Assembly (NCBI GenBank): GCA_934402125.1
Contig: CAKRTY010000041.1
Coordinates: 1-9,265, forward strand
Reading direction: 5' to 3'
Length of the DNA stretch: 9,265 bases
From: an uncultured Anaerosacchariphilus sp.
GTDB lineage: Bacteria > Bacillota > Clostridia > Lachnospirales > Lachnospiraceae
A program made the translations under genes and the position numbers. The stretch's first letter is position 1. Every line of letters starts with the position of its first letter. The notes beneath the pieces are model-generated. The model was given only the letters and a program-made list of their open reading frames with translations, had not been told where the DNA came from and made no database searches. Positions 1 to 6,848 of this stretch are shown piece by piece.

Positions 1-314
1 TCCATGCCGGAATATCTCCGGGAACTGTCTGTCAGATATCTCTGGATACAGAAGCCGACTCCCGCCACAATCCAGCCATACACCGGCGGCTGCAGCTTCC
101 AGGCCTCCGCAAAGCGCCCAGTCAGTACCAGGCCCAGAGCCCTGGTCATGCCACAGCCCGGACAGGGAATATTCCATAGAATCTGCGCCGGACAGAAACG
201 GTCAAACAGCAGATGGGTCACAAGCCAATACAGACCCAGTCCCGCCAGCGCCGGAAGGAGACTCCGGATATCTTTTCGAAACAGACAAAAGCCCTTTTTT
301 ATTCTCTGATACAT
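1..314 (-). CDS. DUF2752 family small membrane protein, 3' end outside window
   Basis: The 104 visible residues match the DUF2752 family, small membrane proteins of unknown function. The family signature CPGCGMTRA is at residues 51-59 and is followed by the usual G-R-F-x-E-A-W stretch (66-72). An extra cysteine sits at residue 41. Hydrophobic segments lie at about 18-36 and 78-92. The family is normally about 110-150 residues, so only the C-terminal end should be missing. The start is the ATG whose complement is 312-314, preceded by a purine-rich but weak ribosome site (AGGAAGAAAAG). It begins about 20 bases after the fba terminator, leaving no room for its own promoter, so it probably depends on read-through from fba. 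The paired cysteines could bind a metal or form a disulfide, but no function can be assigned. Confidence 0.8.
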   Translation of the reverse strand, partial: MYQRIKKGFCLFRKDIRSLLPALAGLGLYWLVTHLLFDRFCPAQILWNIPCPGCGMTRALGLVLTGRFAEAWKLQPPVYGWIVAGVGFCIQRYLTDSSRRYSGM

Positions 315-332
315 CTTTTCTTCCTATTCCAT

Positions 333-366
333 AAAATAAGACCGCAGATTTCTCTGCGGTCTTATT
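333..366 (-). terminator. Rho-independent terminator of fba
   Basis: A perfect 14-bp stem (335-348 with 353-366) encloses a 4-base loop. Read on the minus strand the loop is GAAA, a stable GNRA tetraloop, and the stem runs into TTATTTTAT. There is no T-run on the plus side, so the signal serves the minus strand. It ends fba and also partly insulates the DUF2752 gene just beyond it. Confidence 0.85.
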
Positions 367-391
367 GAATATACGGTTTCGTCGGTAAGAC

Positions 392-1330
392 TTAAGCCTT
401 TCCAGCACTTCCCAGTACGTCCTGGATCTTGTGAGCAACAACATCCTTTACGTTCTGACGAGCTACGGTCAGGTACTGTCTCGGATCGAAGTAATCCGGA
501 TGAGCGAACATAACCTCGCGGATACCTGCTGTCAGGCCCAGACGAAGGTCAGAGTCGATGTTGATCTTGCAAACTGCAGATCTTGCAGCCTCACGCAGCT
601 GATCCTCGGGGACACCGATGGCGTCCTTCAGAGCTCCGCCATGCTCGTTGATGATCTTTACATACTCCTGCGGTACGCTGGAAGCGCCGTGAAGAACGAT
701 CGGGAATCCCGGGATCTTCTTCTCGATCTCATGCAGGATGTCGAAACGAAGCTGCGGCTTTGTGCCCGGCTTGAACTTGAATGCGCCGTGGCTTGTACCG
801 ATAGCGATTGCCAGAGAGTCAACGCCTGTCTTGTCAACGAACTCCTCAACCTCTTCCGGCTGTGTGTAAGAAGAATCCTCAGCGGAAACCTTTACATCAT
901 CCTCGATACCAGCAAGCTTACCAAGCTCTGCCTCTACTACTACGCCGTGAGCATGTGCATACTCAACAACCTTCTTTGTGATCTCGATGTTCTCCTGGAA
1001 CGGATACTTGGAAGCATCGATCATAACGGAAGTAAATCCACCGTCTACACAGGACTTGCAGATATCGAAATCTGCGCCGTGATCCAGATGCAGAGCGATC
1101 GGAATATCCGGGTTCTCGATAACTGCTGCCTCAACAAGCTTTCTCAGATAAGTAGCGTTTGCATACTTTCTTGCGCCTGCGGAAACCTGCAGAATAACCG
1201 GGGACTTCAGCTCTCCAGCTGCCTCTGTGATAGCCTGAACGATCTCCATGTTGTTTACGTTGAAAGCACCGATAGCGTAGCCGCCTTCATAGGCTTTCTT
1301 AAACATCTCTGTTGTTGTAACTAATGCCAT
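392..1330 (-). CDS. fba: Class II fructose-bisphosphate aldolase
   Basis: This cytosolic zinc enzyme cleaves fructose-1,6-bisphosphate to dihydroxyacetone phosphate and glyceraldehyde-3-phosphate, and works in reverse in gluconeogenesis. The 312-residue protein has the full class II signature. HLDHG at 81-85 supplies the catalytic Asp83 and zinc ligand His84. AELGKLAGIEDD (134-145) carries the conserved Glu. GTSHGAFKF (178-186) and VLHGASSVP (212-220) give zinc ligands His181 and His214, and KINIDSD (255-261) binds phosphate. Length is normal for the family. The ATG is preceded by GTGAGGAGAT at a good distance. The gene stands alone, with its own promoter and terminator, divergent from the PurF-like gene, as expected for a housekeeping glycolytic enzyme. 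Class II aldolases of this type are hard to tell from tagatose-bisphosphate aldolases by sequence, so a side role in the neighbouring sugar pathway cannot be excluded. Confidence 0.93.
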   Translation of the reverse strand: MALVTTTEMFKKAYEGGYAIGAFNVNNMEIVQAITEAAGELKSPVILQVSAGARKYANATYLRKLVEAAVIENPDIPIALHLDHGADFDICKSCVDGGFTSVMIDASKYPFQENIEITKKVVEYAHAHGVVVEAELGKLAGIEDDVKVSAEDSSYTQPEEVEEFVDKTGVDSLAIAIGTSHGAFKFKPGTKPQLRFDILHEIEKKIPGFPIVLHGASSVPQEYVKIINEHGGALKDAIGVPEDQLREAARSAVCKINIDSDLRLGLTAGIREVMFAHPDYFDPRQYLTVARQNVKDVVAHKIQDVLGSAGKA

Positions 1331-1372
1331 GATTATCTCCTCACTTTACATGATATTTTTAGGATCGTGCTT

Positions 1373-1401
1373 AGTATACTACAAAATTGCATTTTCAGCA
1401 A
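1373..1401 (-). promoter_or_regulatory. Predicted fba promoter
   Basis: On the minus strand, TTGCTG (complement of 1396-1401) and TATACT (complement of 1373-1378) are separated by exactly 17 bases. The -10 matches the consensus at five of six positions and the -35 at its first three. The leader to the fba start is about 40 bases. An inverted repeat covers the spacer and -35 (separate entry). Confidence 0.55.
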
Positions 1402-1410
1402 TGCAATTTT
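1383..1410. repeat. 11-bp perfect inverted repeat over the fba promoter, candidate operator
   Basis: AAAATTGCATT (1383-1393) and AATGCAATTTT (1400-1410) are perfect inverted copies separated by six bases. They cover the spacer and -35 of the predicted fba promoter. There is no T-run suited to a terminator of either flanking gene, and both flanking genes start here rather than end. The position suits binding of a dimeric repressor. The regulator is not identifiable from the window. Confidence 0.5.
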
Positions 1411-1563
1411 TGAAAAAAATGTGTAAATCCGGGCTTTTTGACTATATCATGAGATTTCTGTCATTTTTTCGTTTCCTTCTGGACTTATGCGCCAATCTAT
1501 GCTACCGTAATACTGGTTGTAACATCATTTTTACTATATTAAATATATGAAAAGGGAGATACT

Positions 1564-2970
1564 ATGGGAGGATTATTTGGCGTCGCATCTAAGGGCGACT
1601 GTTTATTTGATCTGTTTTTCGGTACTGACTACCATTCCCATCTGGGAACACGTCGGGGCGGTATGGCTGTCTATGGAGAAAAGGGCTTCGACCGCGCGAT
1701 CCACAACATTGAGAACACCCCGTTCCGTACCAAATTTGACCGGGATATGCAGGAAATGAAGGGAAATCTGGGCATTGGCTGTATCTCAGACTATGAGCCC
1801 CAGCCGCTTCTGGTGCGTTCCCATCACGGCACCTTCTCCATCACTACCGTAGGCCGCATCAACAACGCTGCGGAACTCACCCGTCAGATCTTCGACCGGG
1901 GAAATGCCCATTTTCTGGAAATGAGCGGCGGCGATATCAATCCCACGGAGCTGGTAGCAGCGCTGATCAATCAGAAATCGAACCTCATCGATGGAATTCA
2001 CTACGCCCAGGAAGTGATTGACGGCTCCTTAAGCTTTCTTATCCTGACTCCCAAGGGCATCTACGCAGCCCGTGACCGTCTGGGACGGACGCCTCTGGTT
2101 ATCGGCAAAAAGGAAGACGCTTACTGCGTGTCCTTTGAGGATTTCGCCTATCTGAACCTGGGCTACGATACCGAACATGTCCTTGGCCCCGGCGAGGTGG
2201 ACGTCATCACCCCGGAAGGCTATAAGACCCTGATTACCCCCGGAAAGGATATGAAAATCTGTACCTTCCTGTGGGTATATTACGGTTATCCCTCCAGTAC
2301 CTATGAGGGCTTAAGCGTAGAGAAAATGCGTTACCGCAGCGGAGAACTGATGGCGAAGCGCGATACGGTAAAGCCCGACACAGTAGCCGGAGTCCCCGAT
2401 TCCGGTCTGGCAGCAGCCATCGGCTACTCCAACGCTTCGGGAATCCCGTTCTCCCGTCCTTTTATCAAATACACCCCTACCTGGCCCCGGTCCTTTATGC
2501 CGACCATCCAGAGTAAACGGAACCTGATCGCAAAGATGAAGCTGATCCCGGTACACGACCTGATCGAGGGCAAGAGCCTGCTGCTGATTGACGACTCCAT
2601 CGTCCGCGGTACCCAGCTGAGCGAAACCACGGAATTTCTGTACCACAGCGGCGCTAAGGAGGTTCATATCCGGCCTGCATGTCCGCCCATCCTGTACGGC
2701 TGCAAGTACCTGAACTTCTCCCGATCCACCTCGGAAATGGAGTTAATCTCCCGCCGTGTCATCGAGAAGCTGGAAAATGGTCATGTTACCGACGAAATTC
2801 TCAAGGAATACGCAGATCCGGAATCCGAGCGCTACGAGGCCATGCAGGAAGAAATCCGTAAGCAACTGAATTTTACCAGCTTGCGCTTCAACCGCCTGGA
2901 CGATCTGATCGAAGCTACCGGCCTGGATAAATGCAAACTCTGCACCTACTGCTGGGACGGCCAGGAGTAA
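1564..2970 (+). CDS. PurF-like amidophosphoribosyltransferase lacking the glutaminase cysteine
   Basis: The 468-residue protein has PurF architecture: an N-terminal Ntn-type glutaminase fold (about 1-225) and a C-terminal phosphoribosyltransferase domain. The PRPP loop LLIDDSIVRGTQL is intact at 340-352. Cysteines 233, 380, 457 and 460 lie where Bacillus-type PurF binds its 4Fe-4S cluster (KICTF, YGCKY, CKLC), and Cys463 is extra. PurF makes phosphoribosylamine, the first step of purine synthesis. The N-terminus here reads MGGLFGVAS, where true PurF has MCGIxG, so the nucleophile Cys is Gly. The canonical glutamine-binding motifs (RYST and HNGN) are also changed, to CISDY and TVGRIN. The protein may use free ammonia, take another substrate, or be regulatory. 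The start is fixed by AGGGAGAT just upstream. A weak promoter is possible (TTATGC at 1485, TAATAC at 1508, 17 apart). I am sure of the family but not of the reaction. Confidence 0.88.
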   Translation: MGGLFGVASKGDCLFDLFFGTDYHSHLGTRRGGMAVYGEKGFDRAIHNIENTPFRTKFDRDMQEMKGNLGIGCISDYEPQPLLVRSHHGTFSITTVGRINNAAELTRQIFDRGNAHFLEMSGGDINPTELVAALINQKSNLIDGIHYAQEVIDGSLSFLILTPKGIYAARDRLGRTPLVIGKKEDAYCVSFEDFAYLNLGYDTEHVLGPGEVDVITPEGYKTLITPGKDMKICTFLWVYYGYPSSTYEGLSVEKMRYRSGELMAKRDTVKPDTVAGVPDSGLAAAIGYSNASGIPFSRPFIKYTPTWPRSFMPTIQSKRNLIAKMKLIPVHDLIEGKSLLLIDDSIVRGTQLSETTEFLYHSGAKEVHIRPACPPILYGCKYLNFSRSTSEMELISRRVIEKLENGHVTDEILKEYADPESERYEAMQEEIRKQLNFTSLRFNRLDDLIEATGLDKCKLCTYCWDGQE

Positions 2971-3000
2971 GGACAGAAAACACTGAATCATACAACAGAT

Positions 3001-3052
3001 AACACACCCCGCCTGCGGCGCCAATTCGCCCGACAGACGAGGTGTGTTTTTC
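3001..3052 (+). terminator. Terminator of the PurF-like gene
   Basis: AACACACC (3001-3008) pairs with GGTGTGTT (3041-3048), and the loop contains a smaller GGCG/CGCC hairpin (3017-3020 with 3027-3030). A run of five T ends at 3051. It lies 30 bases after the stop codon, and the T-run is on the plus side only. Confidence 0.75.
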
Positions 3053-3073
3053 TGGTCTATTTTCCTATTTCAT

Positions 3074-3117
3074 AAAAAGAAAAGGCGCTGCTCACCGGCA
3101 AGCCGGAAAACAACGCC
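3074..3117 (-). terminator. Terminator of the EIIB-EIIC-EIID operon
   Basis: Read on the minus strand, GGCGTTG pairs with CAGCGCC (one G-U pair) around an inner CCGG-CTTG-CCGG hairpin, and TTTTCTTTTT follows. On the plus strand the same G-U position becomes a C-A mismatch and there is no T-run, so the signal points left. It faces the terminator of the PurF-like gene about 20 bases away. Confidence 0.75.
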
Positions 3118-3158
3118 CTTTCTGGGATTTCAGGTTATCATAACCATCGCCTATCATA

Positions 3159-3172
3159 CTCTCCGAAGAGAG
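3159..3172 (-). other. Small UUCG hairpin in the 3' leader-out of the PTS operon
   Basis: In the minus-strand RNA, CUCUC-UUCG-GAGAG forms a 5-bp stem capped by a C(UUCG)G tetraloop, an unusually stable type. It lies about 30 bases after the EIID stop and before the terminator. It has no T-run, so it may protect the transcript's 3' end or be incidental. Confidence 0.35.
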
Positions 3173-3202
3173 ATATAAGCCATTATGTAATTCTCAAATA
3201 CC

Positions 3203-4024
3203 TTAGAAGATTCCTACCAGTGCTCCCAGCAGACCTACTACCAGCAGAAGTCCGATACAAGCAACCGGAGTCCAGCCTTTCTTCTTAATCAGGAAGTACA
3301 GACCCAGTGTGATGGTCAACGGAATCAGCTTCGGCAGAACGCCGTCCAGAATGCTCTGGATAACGATCGGGCTGTCGCCGTTTGCAATCTCAAGAGCTAC
3401 TGTTGTTCCACCGTAGTTAGATGTCAGAGCACCTACGATGAATACACCCAGCATGGAAGCTGCACGTGTAAACTCTTTTGCGTTTGCGGTCAGAAGCTCG
3501 ATTGCCTTGGAACCAAGCTCGTAAGACCAGTTCATCAGCCAGAAACGAACTGCCATCTGAACGATGTTGAAGATCAGAAGGAACAGGATAGGTCCTGCAA
3601 GGGAGCCGTTAATAGCCATATTCGCTGTAATACCAGCGGTAATCGGAACCAGAGTGAACCAGAAGATAGCGTCTCCGATACCACCCAGGGGTCCCATAGC
3701 TGCAACACGTACGGAACGAATCATGTTGATGTCAGCCTTCTGCTGCTCCAGAGAAAGTACAATACCCATTACGAATGTTACCAGGAACGGATGAGTATTG
3801 AAGAACTCCAGGTTGTGCTGCATAGAAGCTGAAAGGTCTTCCTTATCGGTATGGATTTTCTCCAGTCCCGGAAGGATACAGTAGAGCCATCCTGCTGCCT
3901 GCATTCTCTCATAGTTGAAGGATGCCTGCAGATTCAGAGAACGCCATACCATTTTGTTCAGAGTTTTCTTATCAAGCGGCTGAGCCGGTGTTAAATTCTT
4001 GTAAGTTGTAGCATTAGATGCCAT
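3203..4024 (-). CDS. PTS mannose-family EIID component
   Basis: EIID is one of the two membrane parts that form the sugar channel of mannose-family PTS transporters, working with EIIC and receiving phosphate through EIIB. The 273-residue protein shows the family signatures: SLNLQASFNYERMQAAGW near 29-46, NTHPFL (76-81) and GPLGGIGDAIFW (111-122). Hydrophobic segments fill the C-terminal half, ending in LLVVGLLGALVGIF. The reading frame is open further upstream, but the ATG at 4024 is the likely start: GGAGGTG lies six bases before it and the upstream extension overlaps EIIC. It overlaps the end of the EIIC gene by 11 bases, which indicates translational coupling. It is the last gene of the operon. 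Confidence 0.93.
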   Translation of the reverse strand: MASNATTYKNLTPAQPLDKKTLNKMVWRSLNLQASFNYERMQAAGWLYCILPGLEKIHTDKEDLSASMQHNLEFFNTHPFLVTFVMGIVLSLEQQKADINMIRSVRVAAMGPLGGIGDAIFWFTLVPITAGITANMAINGSLAGPILFLLIFNIVQMAVRFWLMNWSYELGSKAIELLTANAKEFTRAASMLGVFIVGALTSNYGGTTVALEIANGDSPIVIQSILDGVLPKLIPLTITLGLYFLIKKKGWTPVACIGLLLVVGLLGALVGIF

Positions 4025-4823
4025 CCTCTTCACCTCCGTTTCCACCATTTCCAGCGTTCTGCTTAATAGCAACGCGTGTCTGGAAATCGTACAGTGCAAT
4101 TGCAATACCAACAAAAGCAATCAGGAGCAGAGCCGAACCGCTCAGTTCCGGAATGTAGCCAATGATAGTTGCAAGTGCGAAGCCTGCGAAATAAATTCCC
4201 CACAGGTCGTTGGAAAGCATGATACGAAGCAGGATAGCAAATCCAACGAAACGCATCATTCCACCAGCAGTGCTGAGACCAGTCATGATCCAAGCGTATT
4301 TCTCAGAAATAGCGGTCAGGGTCTCGCCAAGTGCGCTTCCGCCGAGCAGACCAGCTACACAAACGATAGCGAACAGAAGTCCCAGAGCGCCCATAGCCAG
4401 GTAGTTCAGACGAACGATACCCTTTGTATCTGCGTTCTCTGCCATCTTGTCTGCTGTAGACATCAGCGGAGACATAACGGTGAACAGAATGGTTACCATG
4501 TACTGTCCGATCAGAGCGAAGGGAACAGCCAGACCAACTGCTGCACTGGTATCAAGACCGGAAGAGATAGCGAATACAGTAGCCATGATTCCACCAACTA
4601 CGGCGTTAGGCGGCTGAGCTCCACCAACCGGCATGTTACCGATAGTCATTAACTGATAAGTACCACCTACGATAAGACCTGTCTGCAGGTCACCAAGGAT
4701 TGCTCCGATGACTGCTCCTGTTACGATAGGCTGGTACAGAGATTCCAATAAGTCGAACTGGTCGATGGCCACGATGAAGGACCATACAGCAACCAGTAAA
4801 ATCTGAATTGCATTAAAACTCAT
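4014..4823 (-). CDS. PTS mannose-family EIIC component (sorbose/Aga type)
   Basis: This 269-residue polytopic membrane protein is the substrate-binding channel subunit that pairs with EIID. The conserved region GGTYQLMTIGNMPVGGAQPP runs at 53-72, followed by N-A-V-V-G-G-I. Several hydrophobic segments are visible, for example 5-20, 32-44, 95-115 and about 142-165. The C-terminus is a glycine- and asparagine-rich tail ending in EEDGI. The ATG is preceded by AAGGAGAT about ten bases upstream. It lies 67 bases after EIIB and overlaps EIID, so the three form one unit. Sequence type and neighbours suggest an amino-sugar substrate, but the substrate cannot be read directly from EIIC. Confidence 0.93.
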   Translation of the reverse strand: MSFNAIQILLVAVWSFIVAIDQFDLLESLYQPIVTGAVIGAILGDLQTGLIVGGTYQLMTIGNMPVGGAQPPNAVVGGIMATVFAISSGLDTSAAVGLAVPFALIGQYMVTILFTVMSPLMSTADKMAENADTKGIVRLNYLAMGALGLLFAIVCVAGLLGGSALGETLTAISEKYAWIMTGLSTAGGMMRFVGFAILLRIMLSNDLWGIYFAGFALATIIGYIPELSGSALLLIAFVGIAIALYDFQTRVAIKQNAGNGGNGGEEDGI

Positions 4824-4890
4824 GATTTATACAATCTCCTTTCCAATAAGTATAAAGCTGCTTAAAATCCCCCTCATAGGAATTCACAAC

Positions 4891-5367
4891 TTATTTGAAC
4901 AGCTTCTCAATGTTCTCCGCTGCCTCGGTCGGAACACGACGAATCTCGAGCTCCACACCCAGATCACGAAGCTTTGCAAATGCAGCTACATCTGCGTCGT
5001 CTACAGCTACAGAGCCTGCAACCTGACGCTTGCCATCTGCCATATGCATGTTGCCGATGTTTACCTTCTTAATCGGCACGCCGCCTTCTACCAGCTTCAG
5101 TACATCCTGCGGATTCTCACATACGATGAAAATCAGCTGCTTATCAGATGCCTTGTGAATGGTAGAGATGGTCTTTTCAATGGTCCAGTAACGCATGGAA
5201 GCATAAGCCGGAGCTGCCATATCCATCAGTCCCTGACGAAGCTTGTTTCCAGCTACTTCATCATTGGCAACCAGGATTAAGTTAGCGCCGATGCTACCGC
5301 ACCACTGTGTTGCAACCTGTCCGTGAACCAGACGGTTGTCAATACGTGTTAAAACGATATTGGGCAT
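4891..5367 (-). CDS. PTS mannose-family EIIB component
   Basis: This 158-residue cytoplasmic subunit takes phosphate from EIIA on a histidine and passes it to the incoming sugar. The signature RIDNRLVHGQVATQW begins at residue 8, and His15 is the phosphorylated residue by family knowledge. The rest is the usual alpha/beta EIIB fold, with GGVPIKKVNIGNMH in the middle. Two ATG codons lie close together at 5373 and 5367. The AAGGAGGG site is only two bases from the first but eight from the second, so the start is MPNIVLT. It is the first gene of the EIIB-EIIC-EIID unit, separated from its EIIA partner by the regulator gene, and has its own promoter with AraC-type sites. Confidence 0.93.
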   Translation of the reverse strand: MPNIVLTRIDNRLVHGQVATQWCGSIGANLILVANDEVAGNKLRQGLMDMAAPAYASMRYWTIEKTISTIHKASDKQLIFIVCENPQDVLKLVEGGVPIKKVNIGNMHMADGKRQVAGSVAVDDADVAAFAKLRDLGVELEIRRVPTEAAENIEKLFK

Positions 5368-5374
5368 TTTCATT

Positions 5375-5382
5375 CCCTCCTT
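5375..5382 (-). promoter_or_regulatory. Ribosome binding site that fixes the EIIB start
   Basis: AAGGAGGG on the minus strand is nearly complete anti-Shine-Dalgarno complement. Its spacing is 8 bases to the ATG at 5367 and only 2 to the ATG at 5373, so the downstream ATG is preferred. Confidence 0.75.
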
Positions 5383-5421
5383 GTTATGATGTACCCCGAA
5401 AATCCCCTTCAAGGTGACTTT

Positions 5422-5427
5422 ATTATA
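5422..5427 (-). promoter_or_regulatory. -10 box of the EIIB-EIIC-EIID promoter
   Basis: A perfect TATAAT on the minus strand lies 55 bases before the EIIB start. At 16-18 bases upstream I find no recognisable -35 (AATACA and neighbours). A good -10 without a -35 is typical of an activator-dependent promoter, and direct repeats fitting an activator lie immediately upstream at 5455-5485. Confidence 0.65.
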
Positions 5428-5454
5428 TATCCTTTTGCTTGCTTTGTATTTGTA

Positions 5455-5485
5455 GTTTTTAGTTGAGTTCGTGTTGTTTTTAGTT
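5455..5485 (-). promoter_or_regulatory. AraC-type tandem activator site upstream of EIIB
   Basis: GTTTTTAGTT occurs at 5455-5464 and again at 5476-5485, a perfect 10-bp direct repeat with a 21-bp period. Read toward EIIB it is AACTAAAAAC, and the match extends to AACTAAAAACWAC at 12 of 13 positions. With a start site inferred near 5415, the cores span about -42 to -68, the position used by AraC at its activator half-sites. The same core, spacing and orientation recur before nagA. The regulator encoded just to the right is the obvious candidate, by inference. Confidence 0.7.
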
Positions 5486-5532
5486 TCTGTTAATCAAATT
5501 TATTCTTTTTTTATAATTGTTTTAGGGTTTTC

Positions 5533-5561
5533 TGGACATCTTGACCAAAAAAAGGTATAAT
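5533..5561 (+). promoter_or_regulatory. Promoter of the AraC-family regulator gene
   Basis: TGGACA (5533-5538) and TATAAT (5556-5561) are separated by 17 bases: five of six matches at -35 and a perfect -10. The leader is about 18 bases and contains GGAGGT (5575-5580). This near-consensus promoter suggests steady expression of the regulator, in contrast to the activator-dependent promoter it diverges from. Confidence 0.75.
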
Positions 5562-5585
5562 ACGTTCTATATATGGAGGTAATTT

Positions 5586-6782
5586 ATGCAATTAAAGACA
5601 TCCAGCCTGGAATTTGAACGTTTTGGTTCTATCTATGATCAACCTGTTTCCCAGAATGAAACCGGCATGATCAGCCGTGAGCTGCATCTGATTGCCAAGA
5701 GGAGCCTGAATCAGCTCTATCACTTCGACTGTGAAGTATACCTGGAGATCGAGGACGGTATGGCTGTCCTTATCGTAGGGGAAACCCTCGACTCTGGTAA
5801 GCTGCAGGAATTTGCGGTTCACCGTAATGTAAAGCTGAAACCCGGATTGTACTGGAATCTGATTGCGGTCACTTCCAATATGACCTGCAAGATGATCGCC
5901 ACTTCCGATTACAGCTATTCTCTGGAGACCCTGTCCTCCCCCTACCTGTTCCGCCGGATTCTTCCCCGCGTGCGCATCAGCGAAATTCTCGGATATTATT
6001 ACAATATCCGGAATTCGGGCTATTCCTTTAAAGGAGAGACACACGGATATTTTGAGCTGACCTATGTGGATCGGGGCGAGCTGCTCACGGAAGTGGAAGG
6101 AAAGAGTTATACTATCCGGGAAAAAGAACTGATGATCTACGGTCCCGGCCAGTTTCATACGCAGAACATTGCCGAAGGACATTCCTGTTCTTATGTGACG
6201 ATTATCTTTGATATGGAAACCATCGTCTACGATGTGGAGAGTACCCATTACGAGCTGTTGCTCAACAAGGTCTTTTCTTACGATAAGAAGATTTATACGC
6301 TGATCAAGACCTTCGTATCAGAGAGCACTTCTGAGATTCCTTATATGAACAGCCTGATGCTCTGCCTGCTGCAGGAGACCATTATCCGGCTGCTGCAGTC
6401 TGAATTTATCGGCCAGAAGTCCGAAAAACCGGTCACTACGGCCCGGCAGCATTATGAAGACGAGCTGTTGGAGAAGATTCTTACTTATATTGATGAGACG
6501 CTCTATGAGCCTATCACGATTGCTGAGATCTGTCAGAAGTTCTCCATGTCTCGTTCTTCCCTGCAGATCCTGTTCAAGGAAAATATGGACATGCCGCCCA
6601 AAAAGTATATCAATGAGCTGAAGCTGGAAAAGAGCCGCCAGATGATTTGTGAAAACAAGTACACCATCAGCGAAATTGCCCTGATGCTCGGCTTCAATTC
6701 CATCCATTACTTTTCCAGGGCTTTTACCCAAAAGTACAACATGGCGCCCAGCGAGTACGCCAAAACCATTTATAAATCCTAA
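5586..6782 (+). CDS. AraC-family transcriptional regulator with double N-terminal sensor region
   Basis: This 398-residue protein is a predicted sugar-responsive DNA-binding regulator. The C-terminal AraC domain (about 290-396) has both helix-turn-helix units: TIAEICQKFSMSRSSLQILF (311-330) and ISEIALMLGFNSIHYFSRAF (361-380), then the usual APSEYAK end. A cupin-type ligand domain lies at about 130-215 (YFELTYVDRGELLTEVEGKS, then YGPGQFHTQ). In front is an extra region of about 120 residues beginning near FERFGSIYDQPV, which resembles the start of ureidoglycolate lyase-like/DUF4867 cupins. Typical family members are about 270-300 residues. GGAGGT sits five bases before the ATG. It lies between and opposite to the two PTS units, and tandem 21-bp-spaced sites occur in the EIIB and nagA promoters, so it probably activates this locus. 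The inducer is unknown. Confidence 0.92.
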   Translation: MQLKTSSLEFERFGSIYDQPVSQNETGMISRELHLIAKRSLNQLYHFDCEVYLEIEDGMAVLIVGETLDSGKLQEFAVHRNVKLKPGLYWNLIAVTSNMTCKMIATSDYSYSLETLSSPYLFRRILPRVRISEILGYYYNIRNSGYSFKGETHGYFELTYVDRGELLTEVEGKSYTIREKELMIYGPGQFHTQNIAEGHSCSYVTIIFDMETIVYDVESTHYELLLNKVFSYDKKIYTLIKTFVSESTSEIPYMNSLMLCLLQETIIRLLQSEFIGQKSEKPVTTARQHYEDELLEKILTYIDETLYEPITIAEICQKFSMSRSSLQILFKENMDMPPKKYINELKLEKSRQMICENKYTISEIALMLGFNSIHYFSRAFTQKYNMAPSEYAKTIYKS

Positions 6783-6804
6783 GAGAAAAACGGATACAAA
6801 AAAC

Positions 6805-6846
6805 GGAGGCCTCCCCAATCGGGAAAAGCCTCCACTTTTTTATACT
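6805..6846. terminator. Bidirectional terminator between the regulator gene and yajC-like gene
   Basis: GGAGGC (6805-6810) pairs with GCCTCC (6828-6833), with an inner TCCC/GGGA pairing. T-rich tracts lie on both sides: ACTTTTTTATACTTTTT on the plus strand and GTTTTTTG on the minus strand. It serves both convergent genes and makes agaS-EIIA-yajC a separate transcript from EIIB-EIIC-EIID. Confidence 0.8.
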
Positions 6847-6848
6847 TT

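Noticed and set aside
431..1324. Long open frame (297 codons) on the plus strand opposite fba
   Set aside because: It is antisense to a gene with complete class II aldolase motifs, has no recognisable domain or ribosome site, and is explained by codon bias of fba.
392..1330. Calling the aldolase a tagatose-bisphosphate aldolase of the sugar locus
   Set aside because: It is separated by another gene and by terminators, has its own promoter, and matches the common glycolytic class II type of Lachnospiraceae.
3133..3145. Short palindrome GGTTATCATAACC after EIID
   Set aside because: A one-base centre and 6-bp arms in a 3' region, with no T-run. It is too short to assign as a terminator or operator.
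4025..4120. N-terminal extension of EIID into EIIC
   Set aside because: It would overlap EIIC by more than 100 bases and lacks the EIID N-terminal pattern. The ATG at 4024 has GGAGGTG in front.
4822..5280. Open frame of 152 codons opposite EIIB
   Set aside because: It is cysteine-rich, lacks any domain, and lies antisense to a clear EIIB gene, so it is a shadow frame.
5541..5546. TTGACC as the -35 of the regulator promoter
   Set aside because: It is only nine bases from the TATAAT. TGGACA at 5533 has the correct 17-base spacing.
5592..6248. Open frame of 218 codons opposite the AraC gene
   Set aside because: No domain and no ribosome site, and it runs antisense to a gene with two clear helix-turn-helix units.
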